64,000 nt of DNA, taken from assembly GCA_020638655.1 (NCBI GenBank), contig JACKIC010000005.1, forward strand, positions 372,001 to 436,000. The letters are read 5' to 3'. The notes beneath the pieces are model-generated. The model had not been told where the DNA came from and made no database searches. It worked only from the letters and a program-made list of their open reading frames with translations. A program made the translations under genes and the position numbers. Source of the stretch: Planctomycetota bacterium. Lineage in GTDB: Bacteria; Planctomycetota; UBA1135; UBA2386. Positions 25,664-35,473 of this stretch are shown in pieces (positions within the stretch are counted from its first letter, which is position 1; every line of letters begins with the position of its first letter).

Positions 25664-27430
25664 ATGCGCACGCCCTGCTCGCCGTCCGTCCTGCCGTTCA
25701 CGTGCCTGCTAGCCCTCGGCGCGAGCCTCCTGCCCGCCCCCGGGCTCCGCGCCCAACAAGGAGAACCGGCCGGCAAGGAAGCAGCCGCGACCCAGGAAGC
25801 GCCGGCGCCGCGGCGCGGTCGCCAGGGCGGACAAGGACAGGGGCAGGGTCAGCGCCGCCGCCAACCGATCGTCATCGAGGCCGGCACGGTGCATCCCGCC
25901 AGCGGCCCCGCGATCGAAGACGGTGTGGTGGTGATCCGCGGCAATCGCATCGTCGCGGTCGGCAAGAAGGGTGAGGTCGAGATCCCCGAGGGCGCGGCGA
26001 CCCGCAGCTATCCGACCGGCCACGTCTACCCGGGCCTGGTCGATGCCGAGACCGACGCCTACACCGATCCGGCGCTGCGCGGCGAAGGCAACCTCGATGC
26101 AGGACTGGAGTTGCGGCTGGATCTCCGCGCGCAGAACGAACGCGACGACGCGCTCGCGGCGGCCGGAATCACCACCGCCTACGTGACGGTGCGTTCGCCG
26201 GCGCAGCTGCGCGGCCAGGGCGCGATCGTGCGCCCCCGCGCCCAGGGCTTCGACTTCTGGCCCGAGAAGGACGCCGCGGCGGTGCAGATGCGGCTGACCA
26301 ACGGCCCCACCCCGTCGCACGCGCTGCAGCGGCTGGCCCAGTTCGAGGGCGCGAGCAAGATGTTCGAAGGCCTCGACGACTATCGCAAGGCCAAGAAGGA
26401 CTACACCGAGGCGCTGCTCAAGTACGAGAAGGACTTCCAGGAGTACCTCGACTACCACGAGAAGAAGAAGGGCAGCGGCGAGGCCAAGCCCGGCGAAGCT
26501 GCGGGCACGCCTGCCAACCGGCCCGCGGGCGCGACGCCCGAAGGCGCCCCCCGGGTGCCTGGCCGCGGGCGCCGCGGCACGCCGCCTGGAGGCGGAGGCG
26601 GCGACGGCAAGGCCGCCGAGGAGGCCGCGTCAGCCCCGGTTCCCGTCGCCCCGGAGAAGGCGGAAGCCTTTGAGAATGCGCTACTTGCATTGATCGAGGC
26701 AGCCTCTGCAACGACCCCTGAGACGGCCCCGCAGGACCCGCCTCAGGGCCGCATTCCGCCGCGCCAGGGCCCGTCCGGCCAGGGCCCCGGCGGCCAGCCG
26801 GGCCAGCCGCAGCAGGGCCAGCCGGCCAAGGAAGAAGGCCCCAAGCGCCCGACCTACCCGAAGAAGCCCAACGAGGACCCGACCAAGGAGGCGCTGCTGC
26901 GCGTGCTCGATGGCGAGCTGGCGCTGCGCGTCGAGGCGCACCGCCCCGACGAGGTGCGCGCGGCGCTCGCGATGCAGAAGGAGCACGAGATCCCGCTGCT
27001 GGTCATCGAGCAGGCCTACGGCGCCGCCGACGCCGCCGCGACGATCGCGGCGCAGGGCGCGATGGTGGTGCTGACCGAAGTGCTGCCCGGGCGCATGCCG
27101 AAGGTCTACGAGAGCTTCGACGTGCCGGCGGTGCCGGCGGCGCTGCAGCGCGCCGGCGCCTCGTTCGCGATCGCGAGCGGCGCGGGGCGGCGCGCGAGCT
27201 GCCTGCGGCTGATGGCGGCGACGGCGATCGCCGGCGGCCTCGACGCGGACGCCGCGCTGCGCGCGATCACGCTGACCCCCGCCGAGATCCTCGGCGTCGC
27301 CAAGGACACCGGCTCGCTGACCGCGGGCAAGTTCGCCGACGTGCTGGTCACCGACCGTTCCCTCTTCGCCAGCGACAGCCACGTGCTGCTGGTGCTGTCC
27401 CAGGGCCGCACCGAATTCGAGGCCAAGTGA
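25664..27430 (+). CDS. Secreted amidohydrolase-like protein 1 (pseudoenzyme)
   Basis: The protein has 588 residues and is first of a nine-gene operon. A signal peptide starts at the ATG at 25664 (MRTPCSPSVLPFTCLLALGASLLPAPGLRAQ). The N-terminal beta domain and start of the TIM barrel are recognisable (GTVHPASGPAIEDGVVVIRGNRIVAVG, then VYPGLVDAETDAY), as is the amidohydrolase C-terminal signature (GSLTAGKFADVLVTD). The HxH metal motif expected after PGLVDA is absent, and no downstream His ligands are seen. A long Pro/Gly/Gln/Lys-rich insert (about residues 265-415) interrupts the barrel. It is a non-catalytic family member by inference. Its stop overlaps the next start (TGATG). Confidence 0.82.
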   Translation: MRTPCSPSVLPFTCLLALGASLLPAPGLRAQQGEPAGKEAAATQEAPAPRRGRQGGQGQGQGQRRRQPIVIEAGTVHPASGPAIEDGVVVIRGNRIVAVGKKGEVEIPEGAATRSYPTGHVYPGLVDAETDAYTDPALRGEGNLDAGLELRLDLRAQNERDDALAAAGITTAYVTVRSPAQLRGQGAIVRPRAQGFDFWPEKDAAAVQMRLTNGPTPSHALQRLAQFEGASKMFEGLDDYRKAKKDYTEALLKYEKDFQEYLDYHEKKKGSGEAKPGEAAGTPANRPAGATPEGAPRVPGRGRRGTPPGGGGGDGKAAEEAASAPVPVAPEKAEAFENALLALIEAASATTPETAPQDPPQGRIPPRQGPSGQGPGGQPGQPQQGQPAKEEGPKRPTYPKKPNEDPTKEALLRVLDGELALRVEAHRPDEVRAALAMQKEHEIPLLVIEQAYGAADAAATIAAQGAMVVLTEVLPGRMPKVYESFDVPAVPAALQRAGASFAIASGAGRRASCLRLMAATAIAGGLDADAALRAITLTPAEILGVAKDTGSLTAGKFADVLVTDRSLFASDSHVLLVLSQGRTEFEAK

Positions 27431-28635
27431 TGCAAGACCCCCTCTCCCTGTCGCGGCGACTCTCCGGCCTGCTGACGATCGCCGCGCTCGCCGCGGTGAC
27501 CACCGTCTCGAACGCCAGCGCCCAGAACGCCCAGGACCTGCTGATCCGCAGCAAGCGGATCACGATCTCGCCCGAGACCACGCTCGACGACGGCCGCCTG
27601 CTCGTGCGCAACGGCAAGATCGCCTACGTCGGCGACGAGATCCCCACCGAAGCCAGCAGTCGGGCCAGGGTCGTCGACTACGGCGACGCGACGATCGTGC
27701 CGGGTTTCGTGCTCGCCTACGCCACGCTCGGCCAGGACGCCAACCTCGCCGAGAGCGCGTTCGCGTTCACGCCGGACCTGCTGGTCGCCGAGGGCATCGA
27801 CGCGTGGAGCGACGAGATCGAACGGCTGCCGCAATCGGGCGTGACCGCCGCTGCGATGGCGCCGTCCGAGCGGCAGCTCGCCGGCGGCATCGCCGCGCTG
27901 ATCAAGCCGACCGCGGACCACGCCACGGTGGCGATCGCCGAGCTGCACCTCGGCATGTCGCTGACCACGAACGCGCGCAGCCAGGACCGGCCGCCGACGT
28001 CGCTGATGGGCGCGATCGACATGGCGCGCACGGGCTTCGCCGACGCCAAGCTCGGCGTGCGCACGGGCGCGGACATGGCGGTGCTGCGGCAGGTGCTCGA
28101 CGGCTCGCGCAAGGTGTTCGTGCGCGCCAACACGGCGCGCGAGATCCGCGCGGTGCTCGACCTGGGCAAGGAGTTCGGCTTCGAGCCGGTGATCGTCGGC
28201 GGCGCCGAGGTCGGCGACTACCTGCCGCGCCTCGCCGCGCAGAAGGTCGGCCTGGTGCTCGGCACGCTGACGCCCGAGTCCAAGCTCGAGCAGCTGGCCC
28301 TGCCGGCGCAGCTGTCCAAGCTCGGCATCCCGTTCGCGTTCTCGGGGCAGCCCGAGCAGCTGCGGCTCACCGCCGCGCTCGCGGTGCAGCACGGCCTCGA
28401 CCGGCGCTCGGCGCTGAACGCGCTGACGCGCAGCCCGGCGACGCTGCTCGACCAACAGAAGACCGTCGGCAGCCTGCGCGTCGGCAACGACGCCGACTTC
28501 GTGGTGTTCTCGGGCGATCCGATCGACCTCACCTCGCGCCACCTCGCCACCTGGATCGGCGGCCAACGCCGCAGCGGCGCGGCCCCCTCACCTGCGACCG
28601 ACAAGCCGGCCACCTCGGCCGCCGGAGGACTGTGA
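27430..28635 (+). CDS. Secreted amidohydrolase-like protein 2 (pseudoenzyme)
   Basis: The protein has 401 residues. The ATG at 27430 overlaps the upstream TGA; a signal peptide ends near ASAQ (residue 33). It has the family N-terminal strand pattern (LLIRSKRITISPETTLDDGRLLVRNGKIAYVG) and the C-terminal composite-domain signature (VGSLRVGNDADFVVFSGDPIDL). Where active members have PGF.D.H.H it reads VPGFVLAYATLGQ, and the His of strands 5 and 6 and the strand-8 Asp are missing. It is coupled on both sides by TGATG overlaps. A non-catalytic role in a complex with the two intact members is inferred. Confidence 0.82.
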   Translation: MQDPLSLSRRLSGLLTIAALAAVTTVSNASAQNAQDLLIRSKRITISPETTLDDGRLLVRNGKIAYVGDEIPTEASSRARVVDYGDATIVPGFVLAYATLGQDANLAESAFAFTPDLLVAEGIDAWSDEIERLPQSGVTAAAMAPSERQLAGGIAALIKPTADHATVAIAELHLGMSLTTNARSQDRPPTSLMGAIDMARTGFADAKLGVRTGADMAVLRQVLDGSRKVFVRANTAREIRAVLDLGKEFGFEPVIVGGAEVGDYLPRLAAQKVGLVLGTLTPESKLEQLALPAQLSKLGIPFAFSGQPEQLRLTAALAVQHGLDRRSALNALTRSPATLLDQQKTVGSLRVGNDADFVVFSGDPIDLTSRHLATWIGGQRRSGAAPSPATDKPATSAAGGL

Positions 28636-29879
28636 TGACCGGTAGAACCGTGATGAATCTGGCGAAGCTCGGGCTGGTGCTCGCGCTGGCCGTCCCGGCC
28701 AGCGCCCAGGAAGGCACCGTCGTCTACCAGGGCGCGCGCATCCTTCCGGGCGGCAAGCCCGCGATCGCACAGGGCGTGCTGATCGTGTCGGGCGGCAAGG
28801 TGCTCGCGGTCGGCGGCCCGTCGACCTCGATCCCGAGCGGCGCGACGGTCGTCGACTGCAGCGGCAAGACGATCACGCCGGGCCTCGTCGACGCCTCGTT
28901 CGCGGGCGCGATGACCGACGAGGACAGCAACGAGCAGAGCGAGGAGGTCACGCCCAGCCTGCGCGCCATCGACAGCCTCGACCTGACCACCGACGCGGTG
29001 CGCCACGCGCGCGCAGCGGGGGTCACCACGGTGCACGCGATGCCCGGCACGAAGAACGTGATCGGCGGCATCGGCTGCGTGGTCAAGACCGTCGACGACG
29101 CGGCCGGTCCGCACCTGCTGGTCGACGACGCGAGCCTGCGCATCACCATGGGCGCCGAGCCGTCGATGGGCAACCGCGCAATCCGCGGCGGCCGCCCGGA
29201 CTCGATGTACTACCGCCGGCCGACGACCCGCATGGGCGTCATCTGGGAGGTGCGCAAGGCGTTCTACGACGCCAAGGCCAAGCTCGAGCGCACCGCGGCG
29301 GACGGCCCCGGCGACAACGATCCCGCGACCGACGTGCTCACCAAGGTGCTGCAGGGCAAGCTCGTCGCCTATACGACGGCGCGCTCCGAGCAGGACCTGC
29401 GCACGGCCCTGCGCCTGGCCGACGAGTTCGGCTACAAGACCGTGCTCGACGAGGCCCAGGACGCCTACTACCTCGTCGACGAGATCGCCGCGGCCAAGGT
29501 CGCGGTGCTGCTCGGCGCCCCGAGCGCCGAGGACGTCACCGGCCGCGCCGGCGCCGACGGCGCCTCGCCGCGGTTCTCGACGATCGCGCTGCTCGCGCAG
29601 AAGAAGGTGCCGTTCGTGGTCACCACGGGCACCAACGCCGCGGCCCTCGACCTCGTGCGCGAGGCGATGTTCGCGGTGCGCTTCGGTCTCTCCCCCGAAC
29701 AGGCAATCGACGCCGTCACCATCCGTCCCGCCCAGCTGCTGGGTATCGACAACCGCGTCGGCAGCCTCGCCGCCGGCAAGGATGCCGACTTCGTCGTCTG
29801 GTCCCACGATCCGCTCGACCCGGCCGCCGTCGCCGAGTCTGTCCACATCGACGGCATCTCCGTGCTCGAATCCCGATGA
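28635..29879 (+). CDS. Secreted amidohydrolase-like protein 3 (pseudoenzyme)
   Basis: The protein has 414 residues from the ATG at 28635, which has GGAGG six bases upstream; an in-frame ATG at 28653 would give a shorter signal peptide (MNLAKLGLVLALAVPASAQ). The fold is recognisable (VVYQGARILPGGKPAIAQGVLIVSGGKVLAVGG; ITPGLVDASFAGAM; VGSLAAGKDADFVVWSHDPLDP). PGLVDASFA lacks both HxH histidines, and later metal-ligand positions carry other residues (KTVLDEAQDAY; FVVTTGTNA). Its stop overlaps the next start (ATGA). It is the same kind of pseudoenzyme as its neighbours. Confidence 0.82.
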   Translation: MTGRTVMNLAKLGLVLALAVPASAQEGTVVYQGARILPGGKPAIAQGVLIVSGGKVLAVGGPSTSIPSGATVVDCSGKTITPGLVDASFAGAMTDEDSNEQSEEVTPSLRAIDSLDLTTDAVRHARAAGVTTVHAMPGTKNVIGGIGCVVKTVDDAAGPHLLVDDASLRITMGAEPSMGNRAIRGGRPDSMYYRRPTTRMGVIWEVRKAFYDAKAKLERTAADGPGDNDPATDVLTKVLQGKLVAYTTARSEQDLRTALRLADEFGYKTVLDEAQDAYYLVDEIAAAKVAVLLGAPSAEDVTGRAGADGASPRFSTIALLAQKKVPFVVTTGTNAAALDLVREAMFAVRFGLSPEQAIDAVTIRPAQLLGIDNRVGSLAAGKDADFVVWSHDPLDPAAVAESVHIDGISVLESR

Positions 29880-31234
29880 ACGCAAAGCTCCTCTCCGTCG
29901 CGGTCGCCGCCGCCCTCGCGCTGCCGGCCGCTTCCCAGGACGTCGTCGCCGTCAAGGCCGGCAAGATCCTGACGATCACCGGCCCGACCATCGAGAACGG
30001 CGTGATCCTGATCCAGAACGGCCGCATCACCAAGGTCGCCAAGGCCGACGGCGTCGAGATCCCGTGGACCGCCAAGGTGGTCGACGCGAGCGACAAGGTC
30101 GTGATGCCGACGTGGGTGCTCGCGCAGAGTGAAGGCGGCGGCCGCGGCATGAACGAGAACATGCAGAACGTGCCGTGGCTGTCGGTGCGCGACGCGGTCG
30201 ACCCGTCGAACGGCTACTTCGAGGAGTGCCTGCGCAACGGCGTCGGCACGATCCACGTGTTGCCCGGCAACCAGACGCTGCTCGGCGGCCAGGGCATGGT
30301 GCTGCGCCCGTTCGGCCGCACGGTCGAGGACATGGCGGTCACCGAGAACACGGGCATCAAGCTGTCGCTGCAAGCCGGCGGCGGCGGGCGCCTGCAGCAG
30401 ATCCGCCGCATGCGCCGCGCGATCGAGGACGTGCGCGAGTACATCGCCGACTTCGACCGCCGCAAGGCCGAGTTCGAGAAGGAGAAGGCCGCCGGCGCGA
30501 TCCCGAAGGACAAGGAGTGGACCGAGGAGTACGACCGCACCAAGAAGAGCGCGGTCGCCCTGGTGCAGAAGAAGGCCAAGGGCTGGCTGTTCGTGCCGTC
30601 CGCCGCCGAACTCGACGAGGCGATGCGCATGGGCCAGGAGCTCGACCTGGTCTACCTGCTCGGCGCCAACATCGACGAGGGCGTGACCGCGCTGGCCAAG
30701 CTCGGCGTGCCGGTCGTGCTCGACGACGTGATCGAATACACGGAGAAGGACCCCGAGACCGACAAGGAGAGCAAGCACTGCCCGGCGAAGAAGCTCGCCG
30801 ACGCGGGCGTGCCGTTCGCCCTGTCCCTGGGCACCAGCGCCCCGACCGCCTACCCGTGGTGGCAGCTCGGCACCTGCGTGCGCAACGGCATCGACCGCGC
30901 CAAGGCGATCGAAGCGCTGACCATGGTGCCGGCGCGCCTGCTCGGCCTGCAGGACCAGATCGGCTCGATCACCGAGGGCAAGCTCGCCAACCTGCAGATC
31001 CTGACCGGCGACCCGCTGCTGGCCACGAGCTGGGTCGACACGGTGCTGCTCGAGGGCGAGGTCGTCTACGAGCGCAGCAAGGACCCGCGCCTGTCGCTGC
31101 TGTTCGCCGAGCCCGAAGCCAAGACCGAGGGCGCCGAGAAGGCTCCCGAGAAGGGCGACGGCAAGGACGGCAAGAACACCCCCGAAGAGAAGAAGACCGA
31201 GACCGCCGAGAAGGCAGGCAACGAGGGCAAGTGA
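29876..31234 (+). CDS. Secreted amidohydrolase-like protein 4 (pseudoenzyme)
   Basis: The protein has 452 residues with signal peptide MNAKLLSVAVAAALALPAAS. The family frame is seen in VKAGKILTITGPTIENGVILIQNGRITKVA, the Gly-rich GVGTIHVLPGNQTLLGGQG loop shared by the array, and IGSITEGKLANLQILTGDPL. The metal motif position reads VMPTWVLAQSEGGG. A charged helical stretch around residues 175-240 (RRMRRAIEDVREYI, FDRRKAEFEKEKAAG) is inserted in the barrel. The C-terminal ~40 residues are a Lys/Glu-rich tail. It is coupled to the next gene by TGATG. Confidence 0.82.
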   Translation: MNAKLLSVAVAAALALPAASQDVVAVKAGKILTITGPTIENGVILIQNGRITKVAKADGVEIPWTAKVVDASDKVVMPTWVLAQSEGGGRGMNENMQNVPWLSVRDAVDPSNGYFEECLRNGVGTIHVLPGNQTLLGGQGMVLRPFGRTVEDMAVTENTGIKLSLQAGGGGRLQQIRRMRRAIEDVREYIADFDRRKAEFEKEKAAGAIPKDKEWTEEYDRTKKSAVALVQKKAKGWLFVPSAAELDEAMRMGQELDLVYLLGANIDEGVTALAKLGVPVVLDDVIEYTEKDPETDKESKHCPAKKLADAGVPFALSLGTSAPTAYPWWQLGTCVRNGIDRAKAIEALTMVPARLLGLQDQIGSITEGKLANLQILTGDPLLATSWVDTVLLEGEVVYERSKDPRLSLLFAEPEAKTEGAEKAPEKGDGKDGKNTPEEKKTETAEKAGNEGK

Positions 31235-34044
31235 TGCGCGACGTCTTCTCCCGCACGCTCGCGATCGCCGTGCTCGCCGCCGCCGCCGCGGCGCAGGAGC
31301 CGGCCCGCGACTTCGCCGTGCATTGCGGCACGCTCCTCGTCGGCGACGGCACCACGGTGCTGCACGACGCCTGGTTGGTGGTCAAGGCCGGCAAGGTCGT
31401 CAGCGCCGGCGCCGAGGCGCCGCCCGAAGGCCTGCCGGTCGTGGACGCGCGCGACAAGGTGGTGATGCCCGGCATCGTCGCGGTCGACAGCGACCTCAGC
31501 GAAGCCGCGGACTCGGACTACCAGGTGACGCCCCAGGCGCTCGCCGTCGACGCGTTCGACTTCGACCGCAAGTGGCAGACGGCGCTCTCGGGCGGCGTCA
31601 CCACCGCGTACCTGTCGCCGGGCCGGCAACGCCTGGTCTCGGGCCAGGGCGCGGTGGTCAAGCTCGCCGGGCGCGACCTGGTCGAGCGCGTGCTCGACGA
31701 GAACAACTGCCTGCGCGTCGACTTCGGCGACAGCGGCATCCGCGCGCCGCGCGTGTTCGAGCCGGTCGCGCACCCGACCAGCGACGACCCGATCGAGCCG
31801 TCGCGCATCCAGACGCCGACCGCGCGCATCTCGCTGCTCGCCGAGCTGCGTGCGCTGTTCAGCGAAGCCGCCAGCAACGCCAAGGGCACCGGCGGCCAGG
31901 GCTTCGCCGAAGAACAGTACGACGAGGCCACCCTGGCGCGCGTGGTCGGCGGCAAGCTGCCGCTGCGCGCCGCCGCGTTCCGGGCCCAGGACGTGCGCCG
32001 CGCGCTGACGCTGCAGAAGGAGCTCGGCGTGCGCATGGTGCTCGAGGACCCGCAGGAGATCGCCAGCGTCGCCAAGCTGGCGGCGGCCCAGGGCGTCGCC
32101 GCGGCGTTCCGCGTGCCGGTGCGCTTCGGTCAGCCCACGCAGGGCGGCGAGGACCAGCTCGACGAGACCCCCAAGCCGCGCCCCGACGCGCCGGCCAAGG
32201 CCGCCGCCGCGGGCGTCAAGATCGGCCTCGCGCCGGCCGCCGGCGTGTCGCTTCGGGACTACCTGCTGGCCGTCGGCATCGCCGTGCGGCACGGCCTGTC
32301 GCGCGAACAGGCGCTGCGCGCCGTCGGCAGCGACGCCGCGGCGATCCTCGGCGTCGACCAGCGCGTCGGTTCGCTGGCCCCCGGCAAGGACGCCGACTTC
32401 CTGCTGCTGAGCGGCGACCCGCTGGCGATCGGCACGATGGTCGAGGCCACCTACGTCGACGGCCGCCGCGTGTTCGAGCGCAGCACCGAGAGCTCGGTGC
32501 TGGCGATCCGCGCCGGGCGCATCCACGACGGCAACGGCCACGTGTTCCGCAACGGGCTGGTGATCGCCCAGAACGGCCGCATCAAGGCCGTGGGTGAGGA
32601 CCTCGCGATCCCGTACGGCGCCAAGGTCATCGACCTGCCCGACGCGGTGATCACCCCGGGCTTCATCGACGCGTTCTCGCACCTCGGCCTCGCCGGCGAA
32701 GGCACCCCGGTGCCCGGCGGCGCCCCGGGCCAGCCGCTGCAGGACGCGATCGCGTTCGACGACCCGATGTTCGGCCCCGCGCTCGCCGCGGGCCTGACCA
32801 CGGTGCTGGTGTCCGGCAAGGACCAGGGCCCGGTCAACGGCCGCGTCGCCGCGATCAAGACCGGCGCCGCCGATCACGACGGCATGGTGCTGCGCGCGAT
32901 CGTCGGCCAGCGGCTGACGCACGACGGCATCGGCCCCAACGCGATCAAGGCGCTCGCCGACCAGATCAACCGCGGCAAGGGCTACGCCAAGGCGTGGGCC
33001 GACTACGAGAAGGCGCTCGCCGAGTGGAAGACCGGCAAGGCGCCCGCCGAGGCGCCCAAACAGGAAGCGCCCAAGCCCGAAGGTGAGAAGGAGAAGGCGA
33101 TCGAGGACCCGGTCACCGGCACCTGGGAGGCCGAGATCGACATCCAGGGCCAGATCCGCCTCAAGGTCGCGCTCGAGCTCAAGCTCGAGGGCACCAAGGT
33201 GACCGGCAAGGTGCGCATCGCCTTCGGCAACCGCGAACTGCCCGCGCAGGAGATCAGCAGCGGCTCGTACGAGGGCGGCAAGCTCAAGATCGAGTTCCGC
33301 GGCATGGGCGGCACGACCACGCTCGAGGCCACCGTCGCCAACGACAAGCTCACGGGCAAGATCACGCTCGGCCAGGCCGGCGAACAGGACGTCACCGGCA
33401 CGCGCACCAGCAAGTCCGCGCCGACCACGACCGCCGCCGCGCCGCGCCGCGAGGCCAAGGCAGACCCCGAGGGCAAGCCCAAGGCGCCCAAGGTCGACGA
33501 GAACCTCGAGCCGATGCGCGCGGTGATCGAGCAGCGCGCCACGCTGGTCGTCAACTGCAAGCGCGGCCAGGCGATCCGCGACACCATCGAGCTGCTCGAG
33601 AACGAGAAGCTGCGCTACGTGCTGCAGGACGTCGAGGACCTGCTCGACGACGCGTCGATCGCCGGCTCGAGCAAGCCGACGGTCCTCGTCGGCCCCGAGG
33701 TCGTCGAGGAGAACGAAGGCGAGCTGCGCTGCGTGCCGGCGGTGCTCAGCGACCGCGACTACACGGTGCTGTTCGGCAGCGACGAGTGCGCGGGCGCCCG
33801 CTACCTGCCGCTGCACGCCACCTACGCGGTGCGCTACGGCCTGTCCCCGACCGACGCGCTCGCCGCGCTGACCTCGGCCCCGGCCAAGGCGTTCGGCATC
33901 GCCGACCGCGTCGGCTCGCTGCAGAAGGGCCTCGACGCCGACCTGGTGGTGTTCTCGGGCAACCCGTTCGAGCTGCAGAGCCGCGTGCTGCTGGTCGTCT
34001 GCAACGGCCGCGTCGTCGTCGACCACCGCGAGGAGAACCAATGA
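31234..34044 (+). CDS. Secreted double amidohydrolase-like protein with embedded beta domain
   Basis: The protein has 936 residues and holds two family units in one chain. Unit 1 (~20-420) runs from FAVHCGTLLVGDGTTVLHDAWLVV to VGSLAPGKDADFLLLSGDPL, with VMPGIVAVDSDLSEA in place of the metal motif. Unit 2 (~425-936) runs from VLAIRAGRIHDGNGHVFRNGLVI to VGSLQKGLDADLVVFSGNP, with ITPGFIDAFSHLGLAG (no HxH pair). Between barrel parts of unit 2 is a ~100-residue beta domain (GTWEAEIDIQGQIRLKVALE, then TKVTGKVRIAFG and KLTGKITLG) resembling small lipocalin-like ligand-binding modules. The signal peptide ends near residue 20. Both units appear non-catalytic. Confidence 0.82.
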   Translation: MRDVFSRTLAIAVLAAAAAAQEPARDFAVHCGTLLVGDGTTVLHDAWLVVKAGKVVSAGAEAPPEGLPVVDARDKVVMPGIVAVDSDLSEAADSDYQVTPQALAVDAFDFDRKWQTALSGGVTTAYLSPGRQRLVSGQGAVVKLAGRDLVERVLDENNCLRVDFGDSGIRAPRVFEPVAHPTSDDPIEPSRIQTPTARISLLAELRALFSEAASNAKGTGGQGFAEEQYDEATLARVVGGKLPLRAAAFRAQDVRRALTLQKELGVRMVLEDPQEIASVAKLAAAQGVAAAFRVPVRFGQPTQGGEDQLDETPKPRPDAPAKAAAAGVKIGLAPAAGVSLRDYLLAVGIAVRHGLSREQALRAVGSDAAAILGVDQRVGSLAPGKDADFLLLSGDPLAIGTMVEATYVDGRRVFERSTESSVLAIRAGRIHDGNGHVFRNGLVIAQNGRIKAVGEDLAIPYGAKVIDLPDAVITPGFIDAFSHLGLAGEGTPVPGGAPGQPLQDAIAFDDPMFGPALAAGLTTVLVSGKDQGPVNGRVAAIKTGAADHDGMVLRAIVGQRLTHDGIGPNAIKALADQINRGKGYAKAWADYEKALAEWKTGKAPAEAPKQEAPKPEGEKEKAIEDPVTGTWEAEIDIQGQIRLKVALELKLEGTKVTGKVRIAFGNRELPAQEISSGSYEGGKLKIEFRGMGGTTTLEATVANDKLTGKITLGQAGEQDVTGTRTSKSAPTTTAAAPRREAKADPEGKPKAPKVDENLEPMRAVIEQRATLVVNCKRGQAIRDTIELLENEKLRYVLQDVEDLLDDASIAGSSKPTVLVGPEVVEENEGELRCVPAVLSDRDYTVLFGSDECAGARYLPLHATYAVRYGLSPTDALAALTSAPAKAFGIADRVGSLQKGLDADLVVFSGNPFELQSRVLLVVCNGRVVVDHREENQ

Positions 34045-35447
34045 TGTCGCGCCAACTCGCCACGTTCGCGGCGGTCCTCGGGACCGCTGCCTGCCTCGCC
34101 GCGCAGGCGGCCACGGCCGCACCGGCTGCACCGGCCGCCGACGAGCAGGCGGCGCCCGAGGCCCCCAAGTTCGAGGTCTGGCACCCGCGCCGGCCCAAGA
34201 CCGAAGCCGAGTACCAGGTCGCCAAGTGGGGCCCGCGCGGCCTGCCGAGCCCCGGCTACGCGTTCCGCGCCGCGCGCGTGCTGCCGATCACGGCGGCGCC
34301 GATCAGCGACGGCATCGTCGTGACGCGCAACGGCCTGATCGAGGCGGTCGGCCCGGCCAAGGACGTCAAGGTCCCGGCCGGCTACGAACTGGTCGACTGC
34401 GGCGACGCGATCCTGCTGCCGGGCCTGGTCGAACTGCACTGCCACATCGCCAGCCCGACGTTCGACCTCAACGACACGGTCCACCCGACCAACCCCGAGT
34501 TCCGCACGCTCGACCTGATCAGCATGGAGCACGATCAGGTGCAGATGGCGCGCGCGGGCGGCATCAGCACCGCGCTCTACATCCCGGGCTCGGGCTCGAA
34601 CATGGGCGGCTTCGGCACGCTGACCAAGACCTGGGCCAAGACGCCCGAAGAGGCGCTGGTGCGCTTCCCGGGCAGCCTCAAGATCGCGCAGGCCGGCAAC
34701 CCCGAGCGCTACAGCGGCGACCTCGGCGCCACGATGATGGGCATGAGCGAGGGCATCCGCATGACCCTGCTCGACGGCAAGCGCTACTGGCAGCAGTACG
34801 AGGCCTGGCAGGCCGGCAAGGCCGAGAAGCCCGAGTTCGACCCGACGCTCGAGCTGCTGCGCGGCCTGTTCCGTCAGGAGTACCCGGTCTCGGTGCACAC
34901 GCAGATCTACCAGGTCGTGCTGCAGACCCTGCAGCAGGAACGCGGCGAACTCGGCCTGTGGACGGTGATCGTGCACGGCACGTTCGACGGCTACCGCCTC
35001 AGCGAGGACGCGCTGCGCGCCGGCATGCCGGTCTGCAACGGCCCGCGTCAGTACCACTTCGACCGCAACACCGGTGAGTTCGAAGGCCTCGCCAGCAACT
35101 GGGCACGCGGCGGCATGCACGGCTGGCGCAACCCGGTTCTCGGCCTCGGCCGCGACGGCATCGGCATCAACACCGACTCGCCGGTCGTCGCCGAGGAGCA
35201 GCTGCCGCTGCAGGCGGCGATGGCGGTGCGCCTGGGCCTGCCGCACGAGTGGGCGCTGCGCGGGCTGACCATCAACGCGGCGCGCTTCGTCGGCATCGAC
35301 CACCGCGTCGGCTCGCTCGAGGTCGGCAAGGACGCCGACCTCGGCATCTGGAACGGCGACCCGCTCGACCCGCGCTCGCACGTCGAGCAGATGGTCATCA
35401 GCGGTCACATCTGCTACCGCCGCGACCCCAACCGGCCCGGCTGGTAG
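34041..35447 (+). CDS. Secreted amidohydrolase, metal site intact (A)
   Basis: The protein has 468 residues from ATG 34041, preceded by AGGAGAACCA; a second ATG is at 34044. A signal peptide is followed by an Ala/Pro linker. Unlike most of the array it keeps the metal ligands: HxH in LLPGLVELHCHIASP, His in YPVSVHTQIYQ and IVHGTFDGY, and the strand-8 Asp in GIGINTDSPVV. A Lys that could be carboxylated is in SLKIAQAGNPERY. The C-terminal signature VGSLEVGKDADLGIWNGDPLDP is present. It therefore looks like an active hydrolase of the imidazolonepropionase/cyclic-imide-related branch, acting outside the cytoplasm. Substrate unknown. Confidence 0.85.
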   Translation: MMSRQLATFAAVLGTAACLAAQAATAAPAAPAADEQAAPEAPKFEVWHPRRPKTEAEYQVAKWGPRGLPSPGYAFRAARVLPITAAPISDGIVVTRNGLIEAVGPAKDVKVPAGYELVDCGDAILLPGLVELHCHIASPTFDLNDTVHPTNPEFRTLDLISMEHDQVQMARAGGISTALYIPGSGSNMGGFGTLTKTWAKTPEEALVRFPGSLKIAQAGNPERYSGDLGATMMGMSEGIRMTLLDGKRYWQQYEAWQAGKAEKPEFDPTLELLRGLFRQEYPVSVHTQIYQVVLQTLQQERGELGLWTVIVHGTFDGYRLSEDALRAGMPVCNGPRQYHFDRNTGEFEGLASNWARGGMHGWRNPVLGLGRDGIGINTDSPVVAEEQLPLQAAMAVRLGLPHEWALRGLTINAARFVGIDHRVGSLEVGKDADLGIWNGDPLDPRSHVEQMVISGHICYRRDPNRPGW

Positions 35448-35473
35448 TCCGTCCGCAGCCCGAGTCCCTTCCC

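Noticed and set aside
25426..25776. N-terminal extension of the transposase frame
   Set aside because: It runs past the IS end at 25512 and has no conserved sequence; the ATG at 25425 starts the zinc-ribbon domain at the normal place.
31066..34131. Minus-strand frame of 1021 codons
   Set aside because: Antisense of the double amidohydrolase-like gene. Composition is that of a GC-bias artefact.
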